Below, piece after piece: positions 1 through 9,888 of a stretch of 40,281 nt of DNA. The notes below the pieces were generated by a model. It had not been told where the DNA came from and did no database searches. It saw only the letters and a list, made by a program, of their open reading frames with translations. Within the stretch, counting starts at the first letter, position 1; the number at the start of each line of letters is the position of its first letter. Both the position numbers and the translations under genes were made by a program. Source of the DNA: Catenibacterium mitsuoka_A (GTDB lineage: Bacteria > Bacillota_I > Bacilli_A > Erysipelotrichales > Coprobacillaceae); NCBI RefSeq assembly GCF_964259225.1, contig NZ_CAXVKN010000012.1; one strand, 5' to 3'.

Positions 1-1171
<1,171 letters not shown>

Positions 1172-1230
1172 AGATTGGAAAGAGTAATCATTAGTAGAGA
1201 TGACGTATCTGGTTTTGAGGGATCCCTCGA

Positions 1231-1344
<114 letters not shown>

Positions 1345-1383
1345 TTTTTTTATGCAAAAAAATTTCAACAACAATATTTATTT

Positions 1384-1410
1384 AACACGCTATAAAGGCG
1401 TGTTTTTATA
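1384..1410 (+). terminator. Intrinsic terminator of the rRNA operon
   Basis: Perfect 7-bp stem AACACGC (1384-1390) with GCGTGTT (1398-1404), loop TATAAAG, followed by a T-rich stretch. It lies 40 nt after 5S and separates the rrn operon from the pilus genes. Confidence 0.8.
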
Positions 1411-1738
1411 TATGAAAAATATTTTCATACATAATATTTGATACATATTTCATAAAGGTGTAACATCAGATGTTGTTTTAAAATCAAAAAAACAACGATA
1501 AATACGAAATAATTGCGTTATGTAAATTCAAAACAATAAAACAAAAATTGTAAATATGTTACTTAACATAATTTTAAATGTTTTACAATAAAAATATGTA
1601 AAAAAGCCTTGATTTTTGTGTCATATTTCTTGAAACGTCCATGAAAAAATGTTACATTAAACCCACTGTTTCGGATATAACTATTATTTAAGTAGCGTTA
1701 ACATAAATGTTACAATTAAATAAGATTGGAATGAAATT
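1411..1738 (+). promoter_or_regulatory. AT-rich upstream region of the pilus operon with repeated TAACAT/ATGTTA palindromes
   Basis: A 328-nt gene-free stretch. It holds two perfect inverted repeats of the same hexamer: ATGTTA-CT-TAACAT (1556-1569) and TAACAT-AA-ATGTTA (1699-1712). There is a degenerate copy TAACAT-CAG-ATGTTG (1461-1475) and a single half site ATGTTA (1649-1654). A possible promoter is TTGAAA (1630-1635), 17 nt, TACATT (1653-1658). An alternative is GTTACA (1651-1656) with TATAAC (1676-1681) at a long 19-nt spacing. The palindromes flank both, as operators would. No regulator gene is adjacent. Confidence 0.4.
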
Positions 1739-2287
1739 ATGGATAGTACTGAGTCAATTCATGAAAAAAAAGAAAAGTCTAAAAAAGAATCAAAGAAATT
1801 ACATAAGATCATTGTTTTAATTGTTGTAATAGCACTCTCTTTCTTAATAGCGACACAATGGATATCTGTACTTAGAATTCAGAGTTCTTTTATGTCACCA
1901 ACTATTGATGCGGGACAAATTGTGATTGTCTTTAAAAAGAAGAAAGTCCAGACAGGAGATATAGTTGCTTACAGAAAGAAGAATAAATTATTTGTAAAGC
2001 GTGTGATTGCAGGTCAGGGGCAATATGTTGATATTGATCTCAATGGAAAGGTGTCAGTTGATCAAAAAAGAATCAAAGAAGATTATGTAGGAGAATTCTC
2101 TTTAGGCAAATGTGATATTAGCTTACCTCATCAAGTAGACCAGTCTCACTGGTTTTGCATAGGGGATGAAAGAGAAGTTTCTATTGATTCAAGAAGCTCA
2201 CTCATTGGAGATATCTCAGAAGATGAAATAGAAGGAGTCGTAGTTTTTAGTATTTGGCCACTCAATAAATTTAGAATAGTTCAATAG
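1739..2287 (+). CDS. Signal peptidase I-like protein of pilus locus (SipA/LepB-type, catalytic Ser position is Phe)
   Basis: A 182-residue S26-family protein with a lysine/serine-rich cytoplasmic N-terminus (1-22), one membrane segment (about 23-41) and an extracellular domain. The family box that normally reads G-x-S-M-x-P-T reads S49-S50-F51-M52-S53-P54-T55, so the residue before Met, normally the nucleophilic serine, is Phe. The general-base lysine appears kept as K87 in FVKRVI, and the late GD-R-S-DSR-G box is also present. Signal-peptidase-like proteins with lost catalytic residues are known in streptococcal pilus loci (SipA), where they aid polymerisation rather than cleave. A similar role is inferred here. 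S49 or S50 acting as a displaced nucleophile cannot be excluded. The ribosome-binding site is weak (TTGGA), and the adhesin gene follows after 19 nt. Confidence 0.8.
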   Translation: MDSTESIHEKKEKSKKESKKLHKIIVLIVVIALSFLIATQWISVLRIQSSFMSPTIDAGQIVIVFKKKKVQTGDIVAYRKKNKLFVKRVIAGQGQYVDIDLNGKVSVDQKRIKEDYVGEFSLGKCDISLPHQVDQSHWFCIGDEREVSIDSRSSLIGDISEDEIEGVVVFSIWPLNKFRIVQ

Positions 2288-2306
2288 AAAGGAGGCGCCT
2301 TAGCGC

Positions 2307-5300
2307 ATGAAAGTTGTTCAATATTTTAAACATGCAAGAAATTTAAATGCCTATAATAAAAAATATAAACGCTTAACACATGCTTTATTATGTGTCTTTG
2401 TCTTATGTGCCGCCTTTGTATTGACAACTTATGCTGGGGCTGAAACACATAATTTAGAGAATTACACATATGTTTCGTATTCACAATCATCTGATTTAGA
2501 TGACGAGGAAACGTTACAACTTCTTACTATTGATGAGTCTACTCATCCCGTCTATGTCTTACAGAAAAACAATATAGCATCTGTAAAGGTATCTACAAAT
2601 AAGAATAGCGATGGTATAGAAAATGGTACTATTACACCTGATACTAAATATCTTAAACTTAAAGTAGAATTCAAGAATATCCATGCTGCTATACTAAACA
2701 ATCAATATGGAGGATCTTTTGCATATGATCTTCCTGAATTCTTCCGTTCTACAAGTACAACAGAAAGACCGATTATTGATGATAATAAAGTAATTGGGAA
2801 AATTCATGTAGAAAATGGACAGGCTATTGTCACATATACAAAAGAATTCTTAGAGAGTTTAGGTGAACATGCGACACTTTCGGGAAACTTCTTCTTAGAA
2901 GGAGAAGTAGATCTTACAACATTAGATAAAGACAATGGCTCTATAGAAGCGACTTTCCCAAATGGAAGCATCAAGCTAGAATATGGTCCAAGCTTCTTAG
3001 AAAAGTATAGTGATGTCAAGGTAGAGAAGTCTTATACAAAAGATCCAAACAGCGATTATATCAAATATACACTCACTGTATCAGCAGGTCCCGATGGCAG
3101 TCAAAATATCTATGTGGTCGATAAGTTTACAACTTATAAAAACCTAGTCACTTATGCAGGGGATATCTCTCATACACCTACAGAACTAGGTACTACAGAA
3201 GATGGACAAAAGCCATATGAAACAAGAAATACAGATATAGCAGGTCAGATTTATTTAACGAATCAGCCTAATTCTGATAAGGAAATACCTGAGTCTGTAA
3301 CTGATAGCACTAAGATTAACAAGCCGGGAAGTATTGTCTGGTCAATAGATAAACTCGCTCCTAATGAAACAAGAACATTGACTTACTACGTCAAACTTAC
3401 TGATAAACAAGATATCAGAAATAAGGATATTACTAATAAAGCATCAGTGCTTAATAAAAAAGATAATGAAACATACTTAAAGGGATCTTCTGAAAAAACA
3501 TTCACTCCATCCATTAACTATGGTATGACGAAAAACATCATTTCTACGAATGGTAAACAGTATACAAAGGATCAAGATGGAAACTATATCGTTCAATGTA
3601 GATTAAACTTCACTTTAAATGCGAATAGTAATTATACTTTAAAGAATTATGCATTCTTTGATTATTTAAACTATAGTGGATTTGCGAACGATAATAAGAT
3701 GTTACCTTATATCTCTTATATGCAGGATTCTATAGAGTTACATCAAATTGTGGGAAGCACAGATACGATTATTGATTCTTCTTTATATAAGGTTCAATGG
3801 GAAACAAATGGTACGAACTACAAAGATACATATGATGGTAATCCAAATCGCTTCAAGTTAAGTGGCACAGATGATCATCCTATTACTATTTATCCAGGTG
3901 ATTCATATTATGTGACTTATAAACTCAAGATTCAACCAGAAGTCTATGCGGCAATGCAGGCAGGACAAGTATTAATCCAAAATATATATGCGAATGATGC
4001 AGATAATGCAAAGAAAGTTGCAGGTATGTTGGATCGAACAATTGCAAAACTTACTCTGAATGACTATACATGGATTCAAAAGATCAAAGATAGTAATCTT
4101 ACTTCAAATGAGCAAACAATCCAGATGAATTCAGAAGTCTATGTAAAGAAGAATAATGGTTATGAAAAAGATTCTTCAGTCAATAGTTTTGTAGTTCCAC
4201 AAGGAAGCTATAAGTATACTGTTAATCTAAATAAATCACAAAATCAATTTGATATCACTCATGCAACATTAAAAGATACATTAAGTTCAGATATCATGCA
4301 TTATGTTGGTTATGTAAAGATTACAGCTTATGAATACGATGAAAGTTCTAATACCTATAAAGATAAAGAATCTAAATGGGTGAAGATAGACAAACAGAAA
4401 TCATTTGAATTAATGCTCTCTGAGCTTGGCTGGTCAAACAGTTATGGTTATCGCTTTGAATACTATGCACAAACGAAAGATTTAAGTGAAATTGGTCAGA
4501 TTAAAGTGACTAATACATTCACATTAAATGGAGATGTAGTAAAAGGTGATCAAACCTTTAAATTCAATAATAAATCAGCCTCTCAAACAACACAGGTCAA
4601 TGGTTTCTATAACCTGAATGTAAATAAGAGTGCCTGGTATTATGAAAGACCAGTAGAAAATGCGACTACTTGGGAAAATGGTGCATTCTATTGGGTTATT
4701 GAAGTCAATGGATCAGCTATTAGAGAAAGAACTCAAATTAGAGATGCAGTAGTAAAAGAAAACAACATCACTGATTCTTATTTGCATTCTGATTCTGTTG
4801 TAGGTATCTATCAAGGGAAGCTTGCAACACAGGTAGTTGCATATAAGAACTATCAAGAGTTCTTAGACTCAAATAAAGGCTTAAAAGATAAAAGAGAGCT
4901 ATTTGATCAAGAATATACAAACAGTAAGAACTTTAGTGGAAACAACAAGAGTGAATTAACACTTACTGCGAGAGAAACAATCAAACTAGAAAATCAAGAA
5001 AATATCTATATTATTGTGAAAACAGAACCTTCCAAGATTCCAACAGTCAATCGCGCAACATTTAATTATAAGAATGAAGTACTCTTAAAAGACACAACAG
5101 ATAAATCATTTAATAAACGCAATGATGCGACTCAATCTCTTCATGGTGGAGCAGATTTGTTGAAGGAGTTCAATTTTACATTCAGTTATGATGGAAAAGA
5201 AGCTAAAATACTTCAAGCTGGTACAGATAACAGCAACAGTAAAATTGCAACAAAAGTATTAGATCAGACTACTGGTAATGGAATCTATGCTTCTTGGGTC

Positions 5301-7070
5301 TTTAAAGTCAATTATGCAGGTGACTTAAAAGGTGATTACCGTGTATTAGAAGATATTCCAGAAGGTATGGAACTAGGATATATACGTATCAAGTGGCATG
5401 GTAATAAAGCACAATCTGTTGTATCTAAAACAATGGATGGTTTAGGTGATGATTGGAAGCAGTATTCCAATACAGCAACTAATGATAACGGACAAAATCA
5501 AAGTACAACCTATTACTATAATAAGAACACAAATAAAGCTCTTATTAAACTAGGTGCATTTGAAAACAAACATACAAGAGATGAATGTTCTATCGATGTA
5601 CAGGTTGTCTGTCGTGTGACTGATTCTAAAGTATTACTTGGTGGACAGTCTAAAACCTTTGCGAATAAGGTCACATTACAAAGTAATGATGGAGAAGAAC
5701 ATTTAGCAACCTCTAGTTCTACTGCAGCACTTGAGAAGAACAGCTTAGATAAAAGCCATCCTGAAACATTTAATGGACAAACAATCAAGTATACAATTAC
5801 TGCCAATACACTCTCTCAGAAGTTACCATCTAATGATGGTAATAAGCTGACATTAGTGGATGAGTTAGGAGATAACTTAGAATTAGATATCACAAGTATT
5901 GAGGCTAAGGATGATGCAGGAAATTCTGTACAAATAGAAAAAGCATTTAATCCAGAAACAAATACTTTAGAAATCTCAATTCCAAATGAAAAGAAGATCA
6001 TTATTACTTATACAGTGACTGTAAACATAGCACCAGATACTTCTACAAAAGTGTCTAATAAGGTTTATTGGAAGTCTTATGGGAATGATGGTGGTAAGAA
6101 TGATGTTATTCCAGACTTCAGCTATAACCTGAATGCTGGTGGTAGTACGACAACAACGGATAATCCTCATCTTACAATCAAGAAGATAGATCAGGATAAT
6201 GCGAATCCTATGAGTGGAGTTACATTTGATATTTATGAATGTAAGCTCAATGGTGATAAGATTCAAAGAGTTGAAGGTGGTACAACAAGTGGTGAAACAG
6301 AAAATGGACTCTATGCAGTACAAGCACCATTTGTGACTTACTACAATACAATCTATGAAGTCAAAGAAAGAAATACACCAGATGGATATATGAAGGACGA
6401 TAGTTCTTACTATATTATCTGTGTAGATAAAAAGAATAGTGATGATTATGCAGATGATGTAAAACAATGTATTGCTTATTTTGATAAAAAATCAAATAAG
6501 AAATACAAAGTCGCATATTCATCTACAGATTTTAATTTAACTATATATAATTCTCAGAAAGGTATACTAGTTAAAAAAGCATTTATTAATAATGCAACGG
6601 GTACTTCTCATAAACCAGTGAGTGGAACATATACATTTGGATTATATGACAATCCACAAGGGAGTGGTTCGCCACTACAAGTAAAAACAATTACTTATAG
6701 TACAGGTGAAACAGAAGAGAAGTACACGAAGTTCATCAATCTTAATCCAAAAATTACTTACTATGTATTTGAATTAGATGATGAAGGTCGTCCAATCACA
6801 AATACTTCTCAAGAAGTAACAGTGAATAAATTGCCATATGTTGTAGATTATAAAGTGAAGGGTAATTCTACAAGTAAGGCAGTAGTAGTAGGAGATGAAG
6901 TCATAGTGACTAATAGTCTCCGTACAAAGAAGCTACCTTCTGCAGGTAGCAGATTAACCCTGATTTACAGACAATTAGGACTAGCAATGGTAGGTGCTAG
7001 TTGTATAGTTCTGTTGATCATATATAAAAATCGCGTTAAGAAGATAAAAGAAGAGGAGATAGGGAAATGA
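2307..7070 (+). CDS. Large LPXTG-type pilus adhesin / minor pilin (putative tip protein)
   Basis: A 1587-residue secreted, wall-sorted protein. The signal peptide has an unusually long basic N-region (1-25), a hydrophobic core (about 26-41) and likely cleavage after the TYAGA at 41-45. The long middle (about 60-1280) reads as a string of beta-rich modules with recurrent IKYT-, YIVQ- and YKYTVNL-like strands and many Asn/Asp/Lys pairs, typical of isopeptide-bonded adhesin domains. A Cna_B/SpaA-like domain spans about 1287-1390 (LTIKKID start, YEVKE-x-P-x-GY end). A pilin linker domain resembling FctA spans about 1419-1535. The sorting signal is LPSAG (1543-1547), then a membrane helix and a basic tail. 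GGAGG at 2291-2295 supports the start. Its stop overlaps the major pilin start (ATGA). Size and position suggest a tip or ancillary subunit; the ligand is unknown. Confidence 0.88.
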   Translation: MKVVQYFKHARNLNAYNKKYKRLTHALLCVFVLCAAFVLTTYAGAETHNLENYTYVSYSQSSDLDDEETLQLLTIDESTHPVYVLQKNNIASVKVSTNKNSDGIENGTITPDTKYLKLKVEFKNIHAAILNNQYGGSFAYDLPEFFRSTSTTERPIIDDNKVIGKIHVENGQAIVTYTKEFLESLGEHATLSGNFFLEGEVDLTTLDKDNGSIEATFPNGSIKLEYGPSFLEKYSDVKVEKSYTKDPNSDYIKYTLTVSAGPDGSQNIYVVDKFTTYKNLVTYAGDISHTPTELGTTEDGQKPYETRNTDIAGQIYLTNQPNSDKEIPESVTDSTKINKPGSIVWSIDKLAPNETRTLTYYVKLTDKQDIRNKDITNKASVLNKKDNETYLKGSSEKTFTPSINYGMTKNIISTNGKQYTKDQDGNYIVQCRLNFTLNANSNYTLKNYAFFDYLNYSGFANDNKMLPYISYMQDSIELHQIVGSTDTIIDSSLYKVQWETNGTNYKDTYDGNPNRFKLSGTDDHPITIYPGDSYYVTYKLKIQPEVYAAMQAGQVLIQNIYANDADNAKKVAGMLDRTIAKLTLNDYTWIQKIKDSNLTSNEQTIQMNSEVYVKKNNGYEKDSSVNSFVVPQGSYKYTVNLNKSQNQFDITHATLKDTLSSDIMHYVGYVKITAYEYDESSNTYKDKESKWVKIDKQKSFELMLSELGWSNSYGYRFEYYAQTKDLSEIGQIKVTNTFTLNGDVVKGDQTFKFNNKSASQTTQVNGFYNLNVNKSAWYYERPVENATTWENGAFYWVIEVNGSAIRERTQIRDAVVKENNITDSYLHSDSVVGIYQGKLATQVVAYKNYQEFLDSNKGLKDKRELFDQEYTNSKNFSGNNKSELTLTARETIKLENQENIYIIVKTEPSKIPTVNRATFNYKNEVLLKDTTDKSFNKRNDATQSLHGGADLLKEFNFTFSYDGKEAKILQAGTDNSNSKIATKVLDQTTGNGIYASWVFKVNYAGDLKGDYRVLEDIPEGMELGYIRIKWHGNKAQSVVSKTMDGLGDDWKQYSNTATNDNGQNQSTTYYYNKNTNKALIKLGAFENKHTRDECSIDVQVVCRVTDSKVLLGGQSKTFANKVTLQSNDGEEHLATSSSTAALEKNSLDKSHPETFNGQTIKYTITANTLSQKLPSNDGNKLTLVDELGDNLELDITSIEAKDDAGNSVQIEKAFNPETNTLEISIPNEKKIIITYTVTVNIAPDTSTKVSNKVYWKSYGNDGGKNDVIPDFSYNLNAGGSTTTTDNPHLTIKKIDQDNANPMSGVTFDIYECKLNGDKIQRVEGGTTSGETENGLYAVQAPFVTYYNTIYEVKERNTPDGYMKDDSSYYIICVDKKNSDDYADDVKQCIAYFDKKSNKKYKVAYSSTDFNLTIYNSQKGILVKKAFINNATGTSHKPVSGTYTFGLYDNPQGSGSPLQVKTITYSTGETEEKYTKFINLNPKITYYVFELDDEGRPITNTSQEVTVNKLPYVVDYKVKGNSTSKAVVVGDEVIVTNSLRTKKLPSAGSRLTLIYRQLGLAMVGASCIVLLIIYKNRVKKIKEEEIGK

Positions 7071-8617
7071 AATTAATGAAGAGAATTTTAGCCATTGTCT
7101 GCACATTTGTGATGATTATTTCAATGGCTACTGGTGTTAATGCGGTAGATGATAAGTCTAATACAGCAACACCTGCAACAACAGAAACAGGTAGTATTAC
7201 ACTTAACAATGCAGTCGTAGGAGACACATATAAGGTGTATAAGATCTTATCACTTGAAAGTTATGATAAAGCTAATAATGCTTATTCATATAAGAAAACT
7301 GGTGATAAATGGGACGAATTTGTTACCACAGGCAAAGGTGCAGATTTTTTTGAGACAAATTCTGATAAGTATGTGATACTTAAGAAAAATTTAAGTAACG
7401 ATAATGCAGTTCGCAAGCTAGCGATTGATGCAATTGATTTTGTGCACGCAAACAGTGATGTTAAACCAACAAAATCTGTAACTGCAATAGCAACTTCTAA
7501 AACTACATCAACTTCAGTTGTATTTGAGGGTTTAGATTTAGGTTACTATGTAGTTGAATCAACTTCAGGAACAGCTTGTGCTATTACAACTACAGATCCA
7601 GATGCTACAATTAAAAATAAACACGACAATCCAAGCGTTAATAAGACAATTCTAGATGGTCATGGTGTAGTAAGCGCAAATCACAAGATGAACTCTGTGA
7701 ACATTGGAGATACTGTAGGATTCCAAACAACTATTCATGTAAAACCTGGTGCTAAGAATTATGTGTTACATGATATTATGGATGAAAATTTAGAATTTGT
7801 TTACGTTGGGCATGTTTTTTATAAAAATAAGGCTGGTAAAAATGTATATTTGACTCAGCAAGGACTTAATCAACCTAATCCAGATTTTGTTGTTACTCGA
7901 TCTGAATTAGGAGATAAATGTACTTTCGAGCTTAAATTTACTGAAAATTTCTATACAACAAACAAAGTAGCTATTGATGCTAAAGAAATAACAGAAATTT
8001 ATGTAGAATATTACGCAGTAGTAAAGGAAACTGCACCTATTAACATTGCAATGAAGAATACAACATATTTAACATATGGTGACAACAATTTAAAGACTGA
8101 TGAATCTGAAACAGAAACTTATACTTATGGTATTCCAGTATATAAATACACTGGAACTAATAAAGCTCTTGCAGGTGCGAAGTTCATTTTATCAAAAAAT
8201 GAAAATGTAAATGAATCAAATGCAATCAAATTCACTCAAGCTGGTGAAAAATATACTTATGCTGCTGATCAGACAAGTGCAGTTGCAACTATAACTTTAG
8301 TATCTCAGGATAATGGTTATATCAAAATTCAAGGGTTAGAAGCAGGTACTTATTATCTCAAAGAAACAGAAGCACCAACAGGTTACAACAAAATCTCTGA
8401 ACCTATTAAGATTGAAGTTGGAAGTAATGATGATGGTACGCAAAAAATCACAGTGAAGGGTGAAATTGTTAAAGAAGTAAAAGTTCAAAACAACACAGGT
8501 TCATTATTACCTAGTACCGGTGGTATGGGTACAACATTAATCTATGTTGTAGGTTCTATTTTAGTTTTAGCTTCTGGTATTGTATTATTCTCTAAGAGAA
8601 AAGAAGGAACTAACTAA
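7067..8617 (+). CDS. Major pilin, isopeptide-forming fimbrial subunit with LPSTG sorting signal
   Basis: A 516-residue shaft pilin of the SpaH/EbpB-like family. The signal peptide (1-26) likely ends at VNA-VDD. The candidate pilin-motif lysine is K193 in NPSVNK, the residue joined to the next subunit's Thr by the sortase. A middle domain follows, then a Cna_B-type C-terminal domain with the E-box YYLKETEAPTGY (429-440, E433). LPSTG lies at 481-485, followed by a hydrophobic helix and the KRK tail. The gene overlaps the adhesin stop by 4 nt, implying translational coupling. Compared with the adhesin's LPSAG, this canonical signal should be the preferred polymerisation substrate. A hairpin 20 nt after the stop separates it from the sortase. 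Confidence 0.93.
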   Translation: MKLMKRILAIVCTFVMIISMATGVNAVDDKSNTATPATTETGSITLNNAVVGDTYKVYKILSLESYDKANNAYSYKKTGDKWDEFVTTGKGADFFETNSDKYVILKKNLSNDNAVRKLAIDAIDFVHANSDVKPTKSVTAIATSKTTSTSVVFEGLDLGYYVVESTSGTACAITTTDPDATIKNKHDNPSVNKTILDGHGVVSANHKMNSVNIGDTVGFQTTIHVKPGAKNYVLHDIMDENLEFVYVGHVFYKNKAGKNVYLTQQGLNQPNPDFVVTRSELGDKCTFELKFTENFYTTNKVAIDAKEITEIYVEYYAVVKETAPINIAMKNTTYLTYGDNNLKTDESETETYTYGIPVYKYTGTNKALAGAKFILSKNENVNESNAIKFTQAGEKYTYAADQTSAVATITLVSQDNGYIKIQGLEAGTYYLKETEAPTGYNKISEPIKIEVGSNDDGTQKITVKGEIVKEVKVQNNTGSLLPSTGGMGTTLIYVVGSILVLASGIVLFSKRKEGTN

Positions 8618-8636
8618 TTATATAAACACATTATTT

Positions 8637-8657
8637 AGGGAATGATCTTCATTCCCT
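8637..8657 (+). promoter_or_regulatory. Hairpin between major pilin and sortase genes
   Basis: Perfect 8-bp stem AGGGAATG / CATTCCCT with a 5-nt loop, in the 69-nt gap between the pilin stop and the sortase start. There is no clean T-run after it, so it is more likely an mRNA-stabilising, processing or partial attenuation element than a full terminator. Such a site could set pilin output above sortase output. Confidence 0.6.
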
Positions 8658-8686
8658 ATTAGTTATTAAAGGAGAGGATTGTAAAG

Positions 8687-9508
8687 ATGAGAAAACATAT
8701 TTCGACAATTATCGCAGTACTCATTTTTATTACAGGACTTTCCTTATTACTTTATCCAACAGTAAGTGAGTGTTGGAATTCATTATATCAATCAAAAGTA
8801 GTCGCAAACTATTCTGATAAAATGAAGAAGATGACACAAAAACAAAAACAGGCTGCAATAGATGCGGCTATTGCTTACAATAAGACATTGGTATTAAATG
8901 ATGCACGTTTTACTCCTACAGAGGAACAGTCAGCTACATACAATAGCTTATTGGATGCGGATGGTTTAGGAATGATGGGTTATATTGTTATTCCGAAGAT
9001 TAGCTGTAAGCTCTCTATTCATCATACAGTGAATGATTCTGTCCTACAGATAGGTGTAGGACATCTAGAAGGGTCTAGCTTACCTGTTGGAGGCAAATCT
9101 ACACATTGTGTCTTATCAAGCCATAGAGGTCTTCCAAGTGCCAAACTCTTTACAGAACTAGATGAACTAGTAAAAGGGGATATCTTCTATCTTCATGTCT
9201 ATGATCGTGTATTAACATATAAAGTAGACCATATCGCAACTATAGAACCGGATGACTATAGTTTATTTGAAATAGAAGAAGGAAAAGATTTATGTACATT
9301 ATTTACATGTACACCCTATGGAATCAATACACAGCGTTTAGTTGTACGAGGACATCGTATTTCTGATGCACTTGATGGTGCTAAGCTCAATGGTGATGCA
9401 ATTAAGATCAATGAATATATTGTCGCAATCTGTATTGCGGTTATTATCTTATGTACTGGATATACTATTCGTAAGGCGATAAAGAAAATTAAAAGGCATA
9501 AAGTATAG
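8687..9508 (+). CDS. srtC: Class C (pilus-polymerising) sortase
   Basis: A 273-residue membrane transpeptidase that links pilin subunits through the LPXTG threonine to a pilin-motif lysine. It has an N-terminal membrane helix (about 7-26) and a C-terminal one (about 243-262), the latter typical of class C. Catalytic residues are H146 (SSHRGL), C208 (TLFTCTPYG) and R217 (NTQRL). The block GHLEGSSLPVGG and the GYIVIPKI strand are class C hallmarks. The lid region usually carries a DPF/DPW anchor; here only NDARF (about 68-72) is visible, so the lid may be non-canonical. The start follows GGAGAGG. It ends the pilus operon, with a strong terminator overlapping the region just after the stop. Confidence 0.95.
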   Translation: MRKHISTIIAVLIFITGLSLLLYPTVSECWNSLYQSKVVANYSDKMKKMTQKQKQAAIDAAIAYNKTLVLNDARFTPTEEQSATYNSLLDADGLGMMGYIVIPKISCKLSIHHTVNDSVLQIGVGHLEGSSLPVGGKSTHCVLSSHRGLPSAKLFTELDELVKGDIFYLHVYDRVLTYKVDHIATIEPDDYSLFEIEEGKDLCTLFTCTPYGINTQRLVVRGHRISDALDGAKLNGDAIKINEYIVAICIAVIILCTGYTIRKAIKKIKRHKV

Positions 9509-9535
9509 AACACACCTTCATAGGTGTGTTTTCTT
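9509..9535 (+). terminator. Terminator of the pilus operon
   Basis: Perfect 9-bp stem AACACACCT (9509-9517) / AGGTGTGTT (9522-9530) with a TCAT loop and a T-rich tail, starting immediately after the sortase stop codon. Confidence 0.9.
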
Positions 9536-9733
9536 ATATCCTGAACAGTATATCATTGTATACAATCTTATTTGAGATAGATTCAGATATGTAAAAAAAT
9601 GACCTTTTGAAAAGAAAATCAACTATTTTTATATCATTTTCTAAATGTTTGCGCTTACATTGTATATTCAAAAAGTATCGAATTATTCAATGAAAAATTT
9701 ATTAAAAAAACCTAAAAAAAGTGTAAAAAGGGG

Positions 9734-9762
9734 TTGATTTCTCTGTTTTATTACGGTATTAT
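9734..9762 (+). promoter_or_regulatory. Promoter of the S10 superoperon
   Basis: TTGATT (9734-9739), 17-nt spacer, TATTAT (9757-9762). Transcription should begin near 9769. The 200 nt upstream are AT-rich and hold a perfect 12-bp palindrome ATTGTATACAAT (9555-9566) but no gene. Confidence 0.8.
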
Positions 9763-9768
9763 ATGACC

Positions 9769-9888
9769 GTTGTGAAACGCGAAGATGTGCGAGGTTGCTG
9801 AAACGCTGACAGCCGTTGTCATGAACGGAAGAGTGCTCAGGGAATTCGCATTGAGCGTTGTCTAACGAATAGACAAGGAGGAATAATC
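9769..9888 (+). ncRNA. Structured 5' leader of the S10 operon
   Basis: About 120 nt of untranslated leader with several foldable parts. A hairpin forms from CCGTT (9813-9817) and AACGG (9824-9828), one from GCTCA (9835-9839) and TGAGC (9852-9856), and one from TGTCTA (9859-9864) and TAGACA (9870-9875) directly before the AGGAGG ribosome-binding site. Longer-range pairing of AACGC (9776-9780) with GCGTT (9855-9859) and TGCGA (9788-9792) with TCGCA (9846-9850) could close a multi-stem core. Position suggests autogenous control by an operon-encoded r-protein (L4 is the classical S10 regulator); the binding partner is inference. Its specificity is not shown by the sequence. Confidence 0.6.

Noticed and set aside
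1217..1228. Palindrome GAGGGATCCCTC between 23S and 5S as an operator or attachment site
   Set aside because: It lies in the rRNA spacer where processing stems are expected; no other sign of regulation or integration.
5976..6467. A 163-codon minus-strand frame inside the adhesin gene
   Set aside because: Exactly antisense to the Cna_B-region of the adhesin, with the Ile/Thr-rich composition expected of a shadow frame; no ribosome-binding site.
2307..7070. Adhesin as a thioester-domain protein
   Set aside because: The few cysteines do not sit in a recognisable thioester Cys-Gln arrangement near the N-terminus.
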